Shown one piece after another: positions 47,809 through 60,408 of a stretch of 64,000 bases of DNA. The stretch is from positions 2,480,001 to 2,544,000 of the forward strand of contig CM041465.1 in NCBI GenBank assembly GCA_023213395.1, in the 5' to 3' direction. This stretch comes from Cycas panzhihuaensis (lineage: Eukaryota > Cycadophyta). Each line of letters begins with the position of its first letter. Position 1 is the first letter of the stretch. The translations under genes were made by a program, and so were the position numbers. Under the pieces are notes generated by a model. That model made no database searches. It saw nothing but the letters and a program-made list of their open reading frames with translations, and had not been told where the DNA came from.

Positions 47809-50065
47809 CCAAGTTCAAGGTTCAAATCCCACGTATATGCTGGATAAAGCCCCTTTCCCCGATGGGATTCCCATGCACCCACGAAGCAGGTGAAATTGTA
47901 ACACAGGCGATACATGTTATGGCGTCCTCCTCATCATGGGGGAGTGTTGGACTATGGCTGGTTCCCTTGTCGAGGAGTCCTCTTCCCAAATTACCTAAGG
48001 GCTTTTGGTGTAACGGTAAGTCACAAGTGGTATCAAAGCTAGAAGGGGATCTATTCACTCCATTCCACTTGCATGGGGTCATTTTGCCTCTCCTTCACCT
48101 TCAATGTGAGGTATTGAGAGTGCATTCATTATTTTTTAACATTTTGAGAGCTTAAAATTATAGTATTTTATATGTTACTACTTTGTCCATGTGTATAGAA
48201 ATTCAAAGGTAAAGAATATAGGTTTTTGAAGATGTTCAGCTACCAGAACAGTCCCAGAAGCATTAAAGGCCCAAAATTTTATAAAAATTTGACCATCTTA
48301 GAATTTGATGAAATTTGGTATTCAAGGTCACCTTGACTAGAGGATCATTCTTGTCTTCTAGAGAAACTTTATATTTAGCCGATAATAATGAGTTTTGGCT
48401 GTGACAAAAGGGTAAATTTTATGGATAAGTGATTTAAAACACTTTTCCTAATGGAATCCTTTAATTATAAGCTGAAGATCTAAAAGTTTTATTAAGGGAT
48501 CTAGTATATTTATGTCTTAAGATAAGTTTATGATAAATCTTATCAAATTTCATCCACTGATTATTGAGATCTATGTAATTTTCTTACGGTTGTTGATTTT
48601 GCCTATCAACCCCACAAAGGACCTTGCAAGGGCATTTCGGGTAATTTTTTGGCAGATTTTATAGATGGTAGAGAAGGGAAAGTTAATTTACGTATCAAAA
48701 TATAACTTTTGTTATATTAAAGTCTAGATTCTGAGACAGTTGATCTAGCATGATTTTACTTTGGTGCTTTTTCGAGCAGAAATGTTTTTGTGCCTTTTCT
48801 GAAATTTGACTTCATAACTCTATTAGAAATGACATTGTGAATACTTTTTCCTTTTGTCATAAATTTAGATTTCATCATTTAGGCTTTCATATTTGTAATT
48901 TTTAAAAATTTGCCCATTTATCATTATTTGTAAGTTTTATGAAAAAATCACAAAATATGGAAAAATAGCATGCATATAGATTTAGAAAAATCATCATTTT
49001 AGTGGCAAGTTAATCTAATTTTTATCCCATTATGGATTTTGTATCAAAACTTCTAAAATCATATTTGAAAACATTGTACTAAAGCAAGGGAAACCTTGGA
49101 TTGGAAGCAACATCCGGTTCCCCTGCTAAATCTAGCATGTTTTTCCTATTTGTACACATAGCATAAAGCATCACAAAAGTAGCAACAATAATAAAGCATC
49201 ACAAAAGTAGCAACAATAATAAAGCATCACAAAAGTAGCAGCAACAACAAAGCATCACAAAAGCAACAACAACAAAGCAAGCATGAAAAGCAAGCAAGCA
49301 CATTTGGCAACTTTCCATTTCAGTTTTCAGTTATACGAAAACATCTTACATTATTCCTAAAAGGAATATCATCCGTATGATCTATGCTGCCAGTTCTTAA
49401 CTTGTGCATACACTCTCCTTGGTTGAAATAGACTAAAGTTAGCTGAAGTCCAAGCCCTAAGGGAGGTGTGAGTTTCATACTAGGTCTGGTCTTAACTGGA
49501 ATAGTGGTGGAGGGACAAGTTAGCCATACCTACAGCCTCCAATCATGGATAATCCTGATAACCACTCGAGAAAACTAAAAACCTTAATGCAAGATTAAAA
49601 TTAACCTGGTCCAATATCCGTCATAGCTTTGGGATATAGAGTACCATTTGACTCTTCGAAGGAGGTATATAGTTGCTCATTGGTAAACTAGGTGAGGACT
49701 GGGAGTACTTGGGCTCCACTGTGACTTGGATTTCATCATCAAGCATAGGTGCAGGTATCATGGGTGAAGGCCCTAATCATATACTAGAAGCCTTAGGCAT
49801 TGAAATCTTACCTACATTTGGACATAAGTGAGAGGTTAGTGCCATGACATATCACCACTCTTTGCCAGCTCTACATTAGGCCTCATTCTTGCATCATTAC
49901 TTATATTCATTTATATATATATATATATAATTATTAAAAAATACTTAATCATTGCTTACTTCTCATTATAACAATCATTTCTACATCTCTATTGTGCCAG
50001 GTGTACTAGCCACATGTGTCAGTGGCACATACTTCTATCATCTCTTCTACTTCTTCATCATCACC
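47809..50065 (+). other. Leader of B
   Basis: No coding region is supported. It includes four tandem copies of a 28-bp unit at 49166-49277. From about 49420 to 49850 it matches the leader of A, inverted in this window. Confidence 0.6.
49166..49277 (+). repeat. Four tandem 28-bp repeats in B leader
   Basis: Units start at 49166, 49194, 49222 and 49250 with 'aaagcatcacaaaagtagca' and differ little. A run of caa triplets ends the array. Confidence 0.88.
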
Positions 50066-50164
50066 ATGTCATCTTAATTCAAGCAAAATGTTAATTGTAT
50101 ATTGAAAGGCAAAGAAAATTAGGATATATGGTACACTGGAATTTAAAATGCTACAAAGTATGAA
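50066..50164 (+). pseudogene. gag of B, first 33 codons
   Basis: The ATG at 50066 matches the gag start of A ('FKQNVNCIL' is shared). Three TAA/TAG stops lie in these codons. The segment ends at the atgaa site where C is inserted; gag continues in frame at 56488. Confidence 0.85.
50160..50164. repeat. Target-site duplication of C, left copy (atgaa)
   Basis: It is repeated perfectly at 56483-56487. Confidence 0.92.
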
Positions 50165-50390
50165 TGTTACGCTACTAACCGTAACTGGAGAAAAGGAGCC
50201 AATTACCAGAGAATTGTTGAGAGCAAGAGATTAATGAAATTGTATGTGTTTGATTGAAAAAGTGAAATTGATGTCCGATTACATTTTGGGAACCCATTTT
50301 ATATGCATATTGGGTCCTTTTACAGAAGGTTATATCCTTTCAATAGCGCCTCTTCATTTAATAACTAATTAATCTTTTTAGCTCATAACA
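50165..50390 (-). repeat. 3' LTR of C (226 bp)
   Basis: It starts 'tgttacgctactaaccgtaa' and ends 'tttttagctcataaca' on the plus strand. Confidence 0.94.
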
Positions 50391-50403
50391 ATTCCTCCCT
50401 CTT
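50391..50403 (-). promoter_or_regulatory. Polypurine tract of C
   Basis: The plus strand reads attcctccctctt next to the LTR. It overlaps the last codons of pol. Confidence 0.8.
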
Positions 50404-51834
50404 AAGATGTTTCGCCCACGAAACCGTCTCGTGTCAACTCGGGATGAACTTTGATAAAATCGGAAGATTCCCATGAAGCATCTTCAATAGGTAGTTGTTT
50501 CCACTTAATCAAATATTCTCGAATAGTCTTGGACCGCAATCTCGTTCCGGACTTCAAGGATGGCTTCCGCAATAGAATTAATTTGCCTTCTTCATCTAGG
50601 AGGCGATTACATGCATGCATACACAATTTCCAATTTTTCTTTTGAGACAAGAGACATGAAATACATTGTGTAACTTTGAAGTTGGAAGTTCCAAGGCATA
50701 AGCCACTTCGCCAATTCTCTATGTAACCTGGAAAGGTCCATAAAATCAGGGGCTCAATTTCTGCTTTTGAGAAGTTTTTAACGATGCTTGCTTGTATGGT
50801 TGTAATCTTACATAAACCCAATCTCCGGTTTCAAATATTCTTTACAGACGATTTTTATCGACTTGTTGTTTCATACGGTTTCTGGCTTCTTCTAAATGTC
50901 GTTTTAATATTTGAAGGATATTTTGTGATTCTTGGAGATAGTCATTAACCGCTGAAACCTTATTATCCAATTTTAACCAATCTTTTAATTGAGTTGGTTG
51001 ATAACCATATAATGCTTGATATGGGGTCATTTTAATGGACGAGTCGTACGAAGAGTTATACCATGCTTCAGCTAAATGTAACCATTTGACCCATAAATGC
51101 TGCTTATCGGTGATATAATTTCGTAAATAAGTCTCTAACCCTTTATTAACTGCTTCCCTTTGTCCATCTGTTTGCGGATGATAACTGGTACTCATATTTA
51201 ATCTTGTACCTACTTACCGAAACATTTCTTGCTAGAAATGGCTTAAAAATTTTGGATCTCTGTCGCTAATAATGGTTTTCGGAAACCCATGTAACTTATA
51301 AATTTCTTTGATAAATACTTGCTAATCTGTTGAGCTTTGTAGTTAGATTGAATAGGTATAAAATGAGCAAACTTTGTTAAACGATCCACTACCACATAAA
51401 TAGCATCTTTCCCTTCTGATTTTGGTAATCGGTGATAAAATCCATGCTAATACTTTCCCATTTTGTTGCGGAATCGGGAGGTGAGCAACCCAGAGTAGCA
51501 ACACGTTCGTATTTATTGACTTGACATACAACACATTCATTCTAATTTCATTATATCTTTTTCATTCCCTTCGAGAAAAATGATTGTTTGACTATAAATA
51601 TGTTTTATAAAATCCTTCATGACCGGTAGTAGGTACTACATGTGCTTCATTCAATATTTTGTTACGAAAAGCTGAGTTTGGTCCTAAGAATATCCGTCCT
51701 TTATACCATAAGATATCATTCTTCCATTCGAATTTTTCTTCTTTTCCTTGTTGAATTCTTTGAATGAGTTGTTGAATGTCAAGATCTTTCACATATTCTG
51801 ATTGTAAATCCATGATCCATACTGGTTCTATCAT
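50402..51834 (-). pseudogene. Integrase and chromodomain of C
   Basis: The zinc-binding start reads 'EAHVVPTTGHEGFYKTYL' (about 51595-51660), with its Cys pair near 51515-51540. The core keeps all acidic residues: 'SMDFIT' (about 51435), 'SDRDPKF' (about 51255) and 'TDGQREAVNKGLETYLR' (about 51155). The C-terminal 50402-50584 is a chromodomain, 'TIREYLIKWKQLPIEDASWE', with the aromatic Tyr and Trp positions kept. Such domains guide integration towards marked heterochromatin. Frameshifts lie near 50830 and 51340; a stop region separates the segments. Confidence 0.88.
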
Positions 51835-51923
51835 TGAGACAACTTTTAATTGAGATTCTGTATGCTCTTCATCCCTCCGAGATAAGGCATCAGCTACTAC
51901 ATTATTTTTCCCCTTTTTATATG

Positions 51924-53829
51924 TTATATCAAAATCAAATGCCTGGATTTTCTTGATCCATTTTTGTTGTTCGTGGATAATTCTTTTGTTTTAATAAGTA
52001 TTGTGGTATTGTGGTGCATCTTGACTATAAATTTGCTACCTAATAGATACTGACGCCATTTAATTAAAGCGTGTATAATGGCTAACATTTCTTTATCATA
52101 AGTTGACTTAAGAATTTCTCGGTTGTTCAGCTTTCTGCTTTCAAATGCAATGGGTTTACCTTCTTGCATTAGTACTGTGCCAATTCCTGTTCCTGATGCA
52201 TCACATTCTATTATAAAAATTTTAGAAAAATCAGGCGTCGTAAGTGCCGGCAATTGGATCATTATTTGCTTGATTTGTTCGAAACATTTTGTTGCTTCTT
52301 CATTCCATTGAAAAGAATCCTTTTTTAATAAACAAGTTAAGACAGAGGTTTTCTGTGCATAATTTTTCACAAAGCGTCGATAATATCCTATTAAACCCAG
52401 AAAACCTCAGAGTTTCGTAAGAGTTTTGGGAATCGGCCATTCTTGAATTGCTTTAACCTTTCCTGGGTCAGCTCTAATCCCTTCTCTTGATATAAGATGA
52501 CCCAGATATTCTATTTCTTTCATTCCAAAATAACATTTTGATTTGTTAGCATAAAATCTTTGTTCCTTTAAGGGTTAGCACTTGATCCAGGTGATTTATA
52601 TGTTCTTCCCATTGTTTACTGAATATTAATATGTCGTCGAAGAAGACTAGAACAAACTTCCTTAAGAAAGGTTTTAAAACTCGATTCATTATAGCTTGGA
52701 ATGTGGCTGGCGCATCAGTTAAGCCAAAGGGCATTACCTTGAACTCATAATGACCATGATGAGTACTGAAAGCTATTTTGTATGTATCTTCTGGCTTAAT
52801 GCGAATTTGATGATAGCCTGATTTTAAATCAATTTTAGAAAAATATTCGGCTCCATGTAATTGGTCTAGTAATTCATTGATTCTGGGTATAGGAAATTTA
52901 TTCTTTATTGTAACCTTATTTAGTGCTCAATAATCTATGCACATACGGTATGATCCATCTTTTTTTCTTACCAAGATTACTGGTGCTACAAATGGGCTTT
53001 TACTAGGAGTTATTGCTCCTATATCTAATAATTCTTATACAATCTTTTCAATTTCATTCCGATAATGATGTGGTTGTTTATAAGGCCGAATAACAATCGG
53101 ATTAGTACCGGATTCTAATTCAATTTGATGTTCACATCCTCTGTCTGGTGGTAAATCTGCTGGAAGATTTTGAAAAACTTCTTTATGTTTCTGAATAACT
53201 TTTTGCAGATCATTTTCTTGTGGAGTTGGTTTAACTTCTGCCTGGATCGAAAAAAGTTGAGCCATCATACCTCGATGACCTTTCTTAATTAATTTTTCCA
53301 TTTTTTTACAAGATATTAGTTGGCTATTTCCAGGTTTTTCTCCTTGAAGAACGATAATTCTTCCTTCTTTCTTATACCTCATAAATAATTCTTCAAGATT
53401 CATTTCAAAAGTTCCCAAGGTTCGTAACCATTGACTTCCTAGAACAATATCTACTCCACCGACATCTAGCACATAAAAGTTTTCTTTAAGAATAACGTCA
53501 CCAATAGTTATTTTAAGATTCTCCATCATTCCTTGTCCAGATATAACTTGGCGTCCTCCAATACTTACTTGAAACGGAGTTGTTCTGGAAGGAAATAATC
53601 TTAATTGTTGAGCGGATATTCTATTGATAAAATTATGGGTGCTTCCTGGATCGATCAAAATCGTGATAGCTTGATTTTTAACGAATCCTCTTAATTTAAG
53701 CGTGTCCGATCTTGTCAATCCACTCATTCTTTGAGAGCGACATTTTAATGTATCATCCTCCGTTACATTGATATCCACAATTTCAATATTTTCTTGGTCA
53801 CATTCAGTATCATTTTCTTCTTCAATTTC
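51924..53829 (-). pseudogene. Protease, RT and RNase H of C
   Basis: The protease reads 'ILIDPGSTHNFIN' at about 53640-53660; Pro replaces the usual Ser of D-S-G. The RT includes 'GCEHQIELESGTNPI' (about 53115), '[18 protein letters not shown]' and the catalytic '[11 protein letters not shown]' (about 52625). RNase H at 51924-52370 reads 'FIIECDASGTGIGTVLMQ' and 'YDKEMLAIIHALIKWRQYL'. RNase H is off frame by one base from the RT, and stops occur near 53035 and 52930. Confidence 0.88.
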
Positions 53830-54960
53830 CTCATCCTCTGCTACCGGAGATAACTCGATTGTGTATAATTGATTTTTTTGACATTTATGATTTGGAGTCC
53901 ACTTTTCCGCACACTTAAAACAGAGATTCTTTTTTCGTAGTTCTTCTTGCTCGGCTCTTGTTCTTTGAAGTAATGGTTTAATTAGTTAATTAATTCTGTT
54001 AGGCACGAAACTAGGACGTGTAGCGGAAAGAGGATTAGGACGAGCATATGGAGGAATATAAGGTTTTGTTCTTGCCTTCTTTAATTCATTGATCTTGCCT
54101 TCCTGAAGTTTGGCTAGTTGTATTGCCTTATTCAGATCCTGAGGTTCTTGAATTTTGACATCAGCTTGGATTTCAGTCATCAAACCATCAATATATAGCT
54201 GGATAAGTCGATTAACCTAATATCATCTAACACATAGCTTAATCTTGTAAATCTTTGTGCTATATTCTTCCACCGAACCAATTTGTTTTAATCTTCAGTA
54301 ACTCACAATAATAATCACGGTTAGATACGGTTTCAAACCGCTCAATGAATAAGCGTCAAACTCTTGCCGGAAGGTAATTGATCTCGAAAAGAAGTTCGTT
54401 CGAGACAACGCCACCATTCACATGCTATTAGTCCATATGTAAAGTGGCTATCGAAACTCGTTACTCGACTCAATCTCTATTAAGCGAAAATAGTTTTCTA
54501 TTTGTTGTATCCACACTCTTGGTTCATGTGACTTTTGCTCCATACTGAAACGTTGTATAATTATTTTTTCTAATTTTTTCTTCTTTTGTGTTTGAATATT
54601 TTGTAAGCAGTTGAAGTAAGCTTGAAAACCGACTATCTTCTGTTCTTCAGGGGTTAAATTCTGGTATTCATTGAGATATTTTCTAATGGACTCATTTTCT
54701 AAATTAATTGAAGATATCTGAGGACTCAACCGATTTCTTGTAGTTTGGTGTCTGATATGTGATTGGCGGCTCATTGCCTCATCTTTTGAATCTGGCACGA
54801 TCATATCTTCCTTCCTACTTGTTGCTATAACTGTTAGTTTATCCAATATCTGGTGTAATGTATGATTTAGTAGAGCATTTGATGTCTGGACTGCTTCATG
54901 GACTGCTTGAGTGATCGGTTCAATGATATCTTTTTGAGCGATATAAATCCGCCATATCTT
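53830..54960 (-). pseudogene. gag of C
   Basis: The frame from 54846 reads 'NLENESIRKYLNEYQNLTPE', 'MEQKSHEPRVWIQQIENYFR', then breaks near 54448 by a one-base change. It resumes with 'DLNKAIQLAKLQEGKINELK' (about 54130). A zinc knuckle 'CFKCAEKWTPNHKC' of the chromovirus type is at about 53890-53935. The true start is upstream of 54846 and not certain. Confidence 0.78.
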
Positions 54961-56242
54961 GATTTATTATTTTAACAATCGTATAAATATGATTCCACTG
55001 TTTAACGGTTGTGTTTAGAGTACCAATGCAAGTGTATGCTTCTCCTGTTAACCTTCTTGTTTTATTGATGTAAAAACTTGACTAACACTTCAATATCTCG
55101 ATATAATATTTCGTTCTATGCTTGACACCCCTTGATGTATCTCCAGTTGGTTGTACTCGTATATTGAAGATAGAATTAGTCAATTATTTAATATTTGAGG
55201 AATATCAATTGATTGAATGTAGTGGAGTGACTTAAAAAATGTAAATAAAATTAAAATTATTGCCTAATATATATTATGACCATCAAAGATTATAGATATA
55301 CATATAAGAGAAACTTTAAAATTTTTGATATGGCAAATAATAATGAAGTGATGTATGTTAGTAATTAATAGAATAAATATAAATAATGATTAATAGAATG
55401 TAACCTTAATAAAATGTTGTCACAATATTATAAAATGACTGATGAAATAACGTTTGTGTTAACAAAAGATTAATACACTAAAATATACCTTTTTTAATAT
55501 TATAATGAATAATTGTTAGTGTCGTTTATATATATATACATAAGGTATTATAATTTTTATGTGGTACTTAATAATAACTATATTAACACTAAGAGTGATA
55601 TTATATTATAAAGTAATAATGGGCGTAAGGGTGATATTATATTATAAAGTAATAATGGACGGCTTTTATATACACTACGCAATGGCGTAATGAATCTGAG
55701 GACCAACAGTAATGGAGCGAGCGAGAAGAAGGAAAAACTTAGGTAATGATTTAAGTATTGGGCGGGGCGTCACCTGGTTTTGAAGTATGGACGAAATAGA
55801 GCGGAAAGCGTGAGCGAGACGGATATAGAGCGGAAGACGAGAATGGGGAATGGAAGATCACGGATGGCGTAGGCAAAGGAACGCAGACGAGGGGACGGGC
55901 GTGTCTCTGTTTTAACTTTGTATTTAAAGGAGCATGCTTTCTGTTTTAATTTCATATTTGGAAGAGAATACTTATGAGTAATCGTGATATCTGCGATTTC
56001 CTGGCTTAATCCTTTACTCAAGATTAGTGTCGAGCTACGAATGAAGAATTTGTGAAAATGGCATCTGCTCCGGAAAATGCACCGAAGGAGCCAACGGAAG
56101 ACCCCAAGATCTATTTATTTGAATACGTGAATGGAAGACGTGAATGAGCAGACCTTGCGATTGAAGCTCGTTGACAGATGCGGAGACTCGAGGATAAACA
56201 CGGGATGCTAGTTAGATATGGTCTCCCACAGAGCAGGAACTT
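54961..56242 (-). other. Leader of C
   Basis: AT-rich sequence with two copies of 'gtgatattatattataaagt' (near 55590 and 55630), a direct duplication. No coding region is supported; the minus ORF at 55770-56021 shows no family match that I recognise. Confidence 0.55.
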
Positions 56243-56254
56243 GCTCTGATACCA
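56243..56254 (-). promoter_or_regulatory. Primer-binding site of C (initiator tRNA-Met)
   Basis: The plus strand reads gctctgatacca, which is the perfect TGGTATCAGAGC on the element strand. Confidence 0.92.
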
Positions 56255-56256
56255 CT

Positions 56257-56482
56257 TGTTACGCTACTAACCGTAACTGGAGAAAAGGAGCCAATTGCCA
56301 GAGAATTGTTGAGAGCAAGAGATTAATGAAATTGTATGTGTTTGATTGAAAAAGTGAAATTGATGTCCGATTACATTTTGGGAACCCATTTTATATGCAT
56401 ATTGGGTCCTTTTACAGAAGGTTATATCCTTTCAATAGTGCCTCTTCATTTAATAACTAATTAATCTTTTTAGCTCATAACA
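56257..56482 (-). repeat. 5' LTR of C (226 bp)
   Basis: It is identical to the 3' LTR except at two positions. On the element strand 'gcatataaaat' (56388-56398) is a clear TATA box. Confidence 0.94.
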
Positions 56483-56487
56483 ATGAA

Positions 56488-57579
56488 GGCCTTTGGAGAG
56501 CCCACTTACATCCTACACCCAACATACTAGCAACAGCTACAATAGCTGCTTCTAGTGGATCCACCCCAATAGCTCCTATAGATGTTGCAGCTAAACTACA
56601 ATGGGAGATAAATGATGAAAAGATTCATATAGGAATTTTATTGGGCATTTAACACTCCTTGTACAACTTGATAAGCGAAGAGGAACATGATGCAACCTGG
56701 AAGGTCCTAGAAGTTCTTAGAAAGAACTTTGATACAAAGTCAAATTTAGAATTAGTTCATCTTGTTTTGAAAATGAACAAATTAAAAATGCAGAAGGGAC
56801 GAGCTCATGAGATAATAAATCTCCTTCAACCAATTAAATAGGCAATTGACAAAGACTTTAAGACCCAATACATCACTTGGGCATTTTTGATCCAATCATG
56901 TTTACATGTCCCCGATTATAAAAATTTACTTGGAAGTCTTCAATCTAGTAGAGCATTGAAGACACTCAACTTTGAAGCACTTGCTAAGAAGTTCATAGAA
57001 TTTGACAAGACCTTTGATACAAACTTTGTAGCCTCTAACTCTCTTCCAGATGTAGCCTTTGAGGTAGAAGAAGAAGTTTGCTACACAAAAAATCAAGGTC
57101 CCTCTCATGGTAAAGGAAATAACTGAGCAAGAGAAAGAGGAAGAAATATGGAAAATCATCCATAAGGTCAATCAAACCCTCAATCACAACCTCGATAGTT
57201 TTAATTCCAAGGGCCATCTCAACAAAGAGCAAGATAGTTAGACCAAACTAGTACTTCTTTAGGGACTAGTAATCAAACTATTATGTGTGATTGGTGTAAC
57301 CATAAAGGACACTTAGCAAAAGATTATAGAAATGCCACTTATAAGTTGGTCAAGTTCCAACCAAAACATGGAGTTCACAATGTTGAAGAAACTTGTGAAG
57401 AATCCTTTAGTGGTGCGGGTTTTGTACAAGCACACATTCAAAGAATTGAGGGATCTTCAGCATCAAATGCCATTGACCAACCAAAGAGGTACTTTGAAGC
57501 TCGATGTGGATATATCACTTGTGAATTCCCTTCACTAATGCTAAGCCCTATTGGAATTGCCAATAGTGTGGTTTCAATT
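56488..57579 (+). pseudogene. gag of B, main part
   Basis: The frame resumes right after the C insertion. It carries 'LVLKMNKLKMQKGRAHEI', 'LIQSCLHVPDYKNLLGSL' and 'FDKTFDTNFVASNSLPDVAF', matching A closely. The zinc knuckle at 57283-57324 reads C-D-W-C-N-H-K-G-H-L-A-K-D-Y, so the last Cys is Tyr. The segment between the core and the knuckle is Gln/Ser/Pro-rich with several stops. Confidence 0.87.
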
Positions 57580-59216
57580 GATGGATAGTGGATCATGGAC
57601 ACAGTAGCAACTAAACATATGACATGCAATCGTAGTCTATATCAAACATTTGACTCAAATATTCATGGAGTTGTTCACATGGCTAATAAATCACAACAAC
57701 CTATTAAAGGAATTGGCAACATTCACCTAAAACTCCCAGGCTTAGAAGATTTTACATTGCTTGATGTCTTATAAATACCTAATCTCAAACAAAACCTACT
57801 CTCCTCATCCATACTTGTTTCTTGTGGATTTGATCTGAGTGTAACCACAAATGACCAGACTCTCCAGGTCATTCACCCTCCAACTAATTAGGTGGTTTTG
57901 ACTAGACATCTCTTTGGCAAACTCTTTCAACTGAATATCTCTCTATCTTCTGAAGCTCATTATGGCCAAATCCCTTGTACCGATGAAGAATTTTCATTTA
58001 ATTCCATCTTGACCCATCCAACGTTGTCACCAGAAGCTCTTTGGCATGCTTGCATTTGTCATGTTCATATTGATAGACTTAGAGATCTTTCTAACACTCT
58101 TTTAAACCTTCCAAAGTTTTCCTCTAAGCCTTTTAAATGTGAAGCTTGTATCATTGCCAAATCTCATTGATAACCCTTTCTCAAAAGTCAGTGGAAATCA
58201 AGCCATCCATTACAATTGGTACACTCTAATTTGTGCAGGATAATGCCCATTTCTTCACTAAAGGACAAGCTATATTACATCTCTTTCATTGATGATTTTA
58301 CTATAAAAGTATGGGTAGCTTTTCTACACAAGAAAGATGAAGCGTTCCATATATTCAAGGAATTCAAAGCCCTCACTGAAAAAGAGTTAGGTTATCAACT
58401 CAAATGTCTTCGAACTAATAATGGTGGTGAATATACCTCACATGAGTTTAAAAGCTACCTTTGAGACAATGGCATCAAGCATCAAACAACAGTAGCAAGT
58501 ACCCCACAACAAAATGGAGTTTCTGAGCATATGAACAGGACAATCATGAACATGGCTCGTGTTATGTTAATATTCAAAAATGTACCTACCTATCTATGGG
58601 CTGAAGCAATCTGAATAGTTGTTTATTGTATCAATGTTGTTAGCCCATTAAAGGAAGTACAATCACCTAATGAAAAGTGGTAAGGACAAGCCCTCATTAT
58701 TCACTACTTAAAAATTTTTAGCTCTACATGCTATGCACACATTCTAGATGCAGATCAAAATAAACTTCATCCAAGGGCACTTAAAGGCATCTTTGTTGGA
58801 TACCCTATGGATAAGAAAAGTTATAAGGTATTCATACCTTCACAATGAAAAATCATTGTTACCAAAGATGTCATTTTTATGAAGACAGAGGATCAATTAC
58901 TTAAATTAGACTCCATAGTACCCTCATGCCGCTACAATAATGTTATCAAGTATGATGTTCAGATTCTAAAATTTGGGGGGGGGCGAGACAGACATAAATT
59001 ACTCCAAATGTTGGAAGCTGACAATACAGCCTTAGAGGATACAAGTTGTGACTCTGAACCGATGAGTGCACATCCGGCACCATCTTTTGAAGATAGCAGA
59101 GTTGACAAAGGCAAAGCCATTATAGAAGAACCATCCTCTCTACCTTTAGTTGATAAAGGCAAAACAATGGTAAAAGGACCATCTTCCTTAGGCATATAAA
59201 AATCCTCCTCACAAAA
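57580..59216 (+). pseudogene. Protease and integrase of B
   Basis: The protease reads 'WIMDTVATKHM' (57589-57621) with Val in place of the Gly of D-T-G. Pre-integrase: 'LWHACICHVHIDRL' and 'CEACIIAKSH' (58020-58170). In the core, 'LVHSNLCRIMPIS' and 'RTNNGGEYTS' each have Asn where A has the catalytic Asp; 'NGVSEHMNRT' keeps Glu. The linker that follows has 'DKGKAIIEEPSS' and 'DKGKTMVKGPSS', a small duplication at 59105-59200. Stops are frequent, the frame is constant. Confidence 0.87.
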
Positions 59217-60408
59217 TAATCATTTTAATGAATATGATGAGAACCAAGAAGTTGGGAAAATGAAGACATCATTCCTAACTCAAGGATCTCGAGAAGCTCG
59301 CTAGCTCAATAAAGACATACGACCAGATGAGGTAGAAAAAATTGGCACTTGAAATGTCCATAGAAAAAGGATGCAGTAATCATTATATACTGAGCTTGAA
59401 CTAGCAGAATTGCATCTTTCTCTTATTGAAGAGCCCTTAATGTACCAAGAAGCTGTAAAGCATACATCTTGGAGAAACGTCATAAATGAAGAGTACCAAT
59501 CTCTTATCAAGAATGGTACATGGGAGTTCATTGATCTACCACTTGGTAGAAAGGTAGTTCAAAATAAATGGGTGTTCAAAAATAAATATAGATCAGATGA
59601 CACCCTTAAAAAACACAAGGTGAGGTTGGTAGCTAAAGGATTTACGCAAAGGGAAGGCATCAACTACACTGAAGTCTTTGCACCTACAACCAAGTGGCCT
59701 ACAATTAGAACTCTTGTGGCCTTGGCTACTCAACAAGGTTGGAAAATCTACCAACTCAATATTAAGACTACGTTTCTCAATGGAGATCTTGAAGAAGAAA
59801 TTTATATGGATTAGCTAGAAGGATATGAGATCAAAGGTTAAGAGCATAAGGTTTATAGGCTCAGAAAGTCCTTGTATGGCCTTAAACAAGCCCCTTACGC
59901 TTGGTTTGCTAAGTTTTCTAAAATGATGAGGCAACTTGGATACGAGGTTTGTGACTATCAAGATATTGATGCAATGTTGTTCATCAAGTGCCATAAGGAT
60001 AAAGTCACTTATCTCATAATCTTTGTGAATGACGTGCTAGTAACAGGTAATAGTGAACAGGCAATGAGCCAGCTAAAAAAGGACCTTGGCAAAACATTTG
60101 AATTGTCTAACTTGGGTTTGATGAAATATTACTTAGGAATTGAAGTAACACAAAAGAATAGAAAATCTTTCCTCTCCCAAGAAAATTGCATCAACGATCT
60201 TCTAACCAAGTTTCAGTTAGAAGATACTCATCCAGTGATGTTACCTATGGACCCTAACACTAAACTCTTAGTTGAAGGTGACACTAGGGAGGCAGACACA
60301 ACACTCTACAAGAAACGTGTAGCTAGTCTCATTTACACTACCAATACAAGGCCAGATATTATACACTATGTCAGCATTCTTGCTCATTACATGACAAATC
60401 CTAAGTAA
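59217..60408 (+). pseudogene. Reverse transcriptase of B
   Basis: Motifs: 'WRNVINEEYQSLIKNGTWEF', 'VRLVAKGFTQREGINYTEVF', 'LNIKTTFLNGDLEEEIYM', 'SLYGLKQAPYAWFAKF' and 'IIFVNDVLVTGNSEQ' (about 60025). The catalytic F-V-D-D is F-V-N-D here, so the enzyme is dead. 'LGLMKYYLGIEVTQKN' and 'ASLIYTTNTRPDI' follow. Few stops occur in this section compared with integrase. Confidence 0.88.

Larger units (their letters stand above)
50165..56482 (-). mobile_element. Element C: young Ty3-gypsy chromovirus
   Basis: This 6,318-bp element lies in the gag of B on the minus strand. Its 226-bp LTRs (50165-50390 and 56257-56482) differ at only two positions, both transitions. It has a perfect initiator tRNA-Met PBS, a polypurine tract, and the order gag, protease, RT, RNase H, integrase, chromodomain. 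Short LTRs plus a chromodomain suggest the Reina-like branch of the chromoviruses, which I hold tentatively. Despite the young LTRs, the coding region carries several stops and frameshifts. Confidence 0.93.

Noticed and set aside
55770-56021. Possible small gene in C's leader
   Set aside because: No family resemblance, and it lies between the PBS and gag where a leader is expected.
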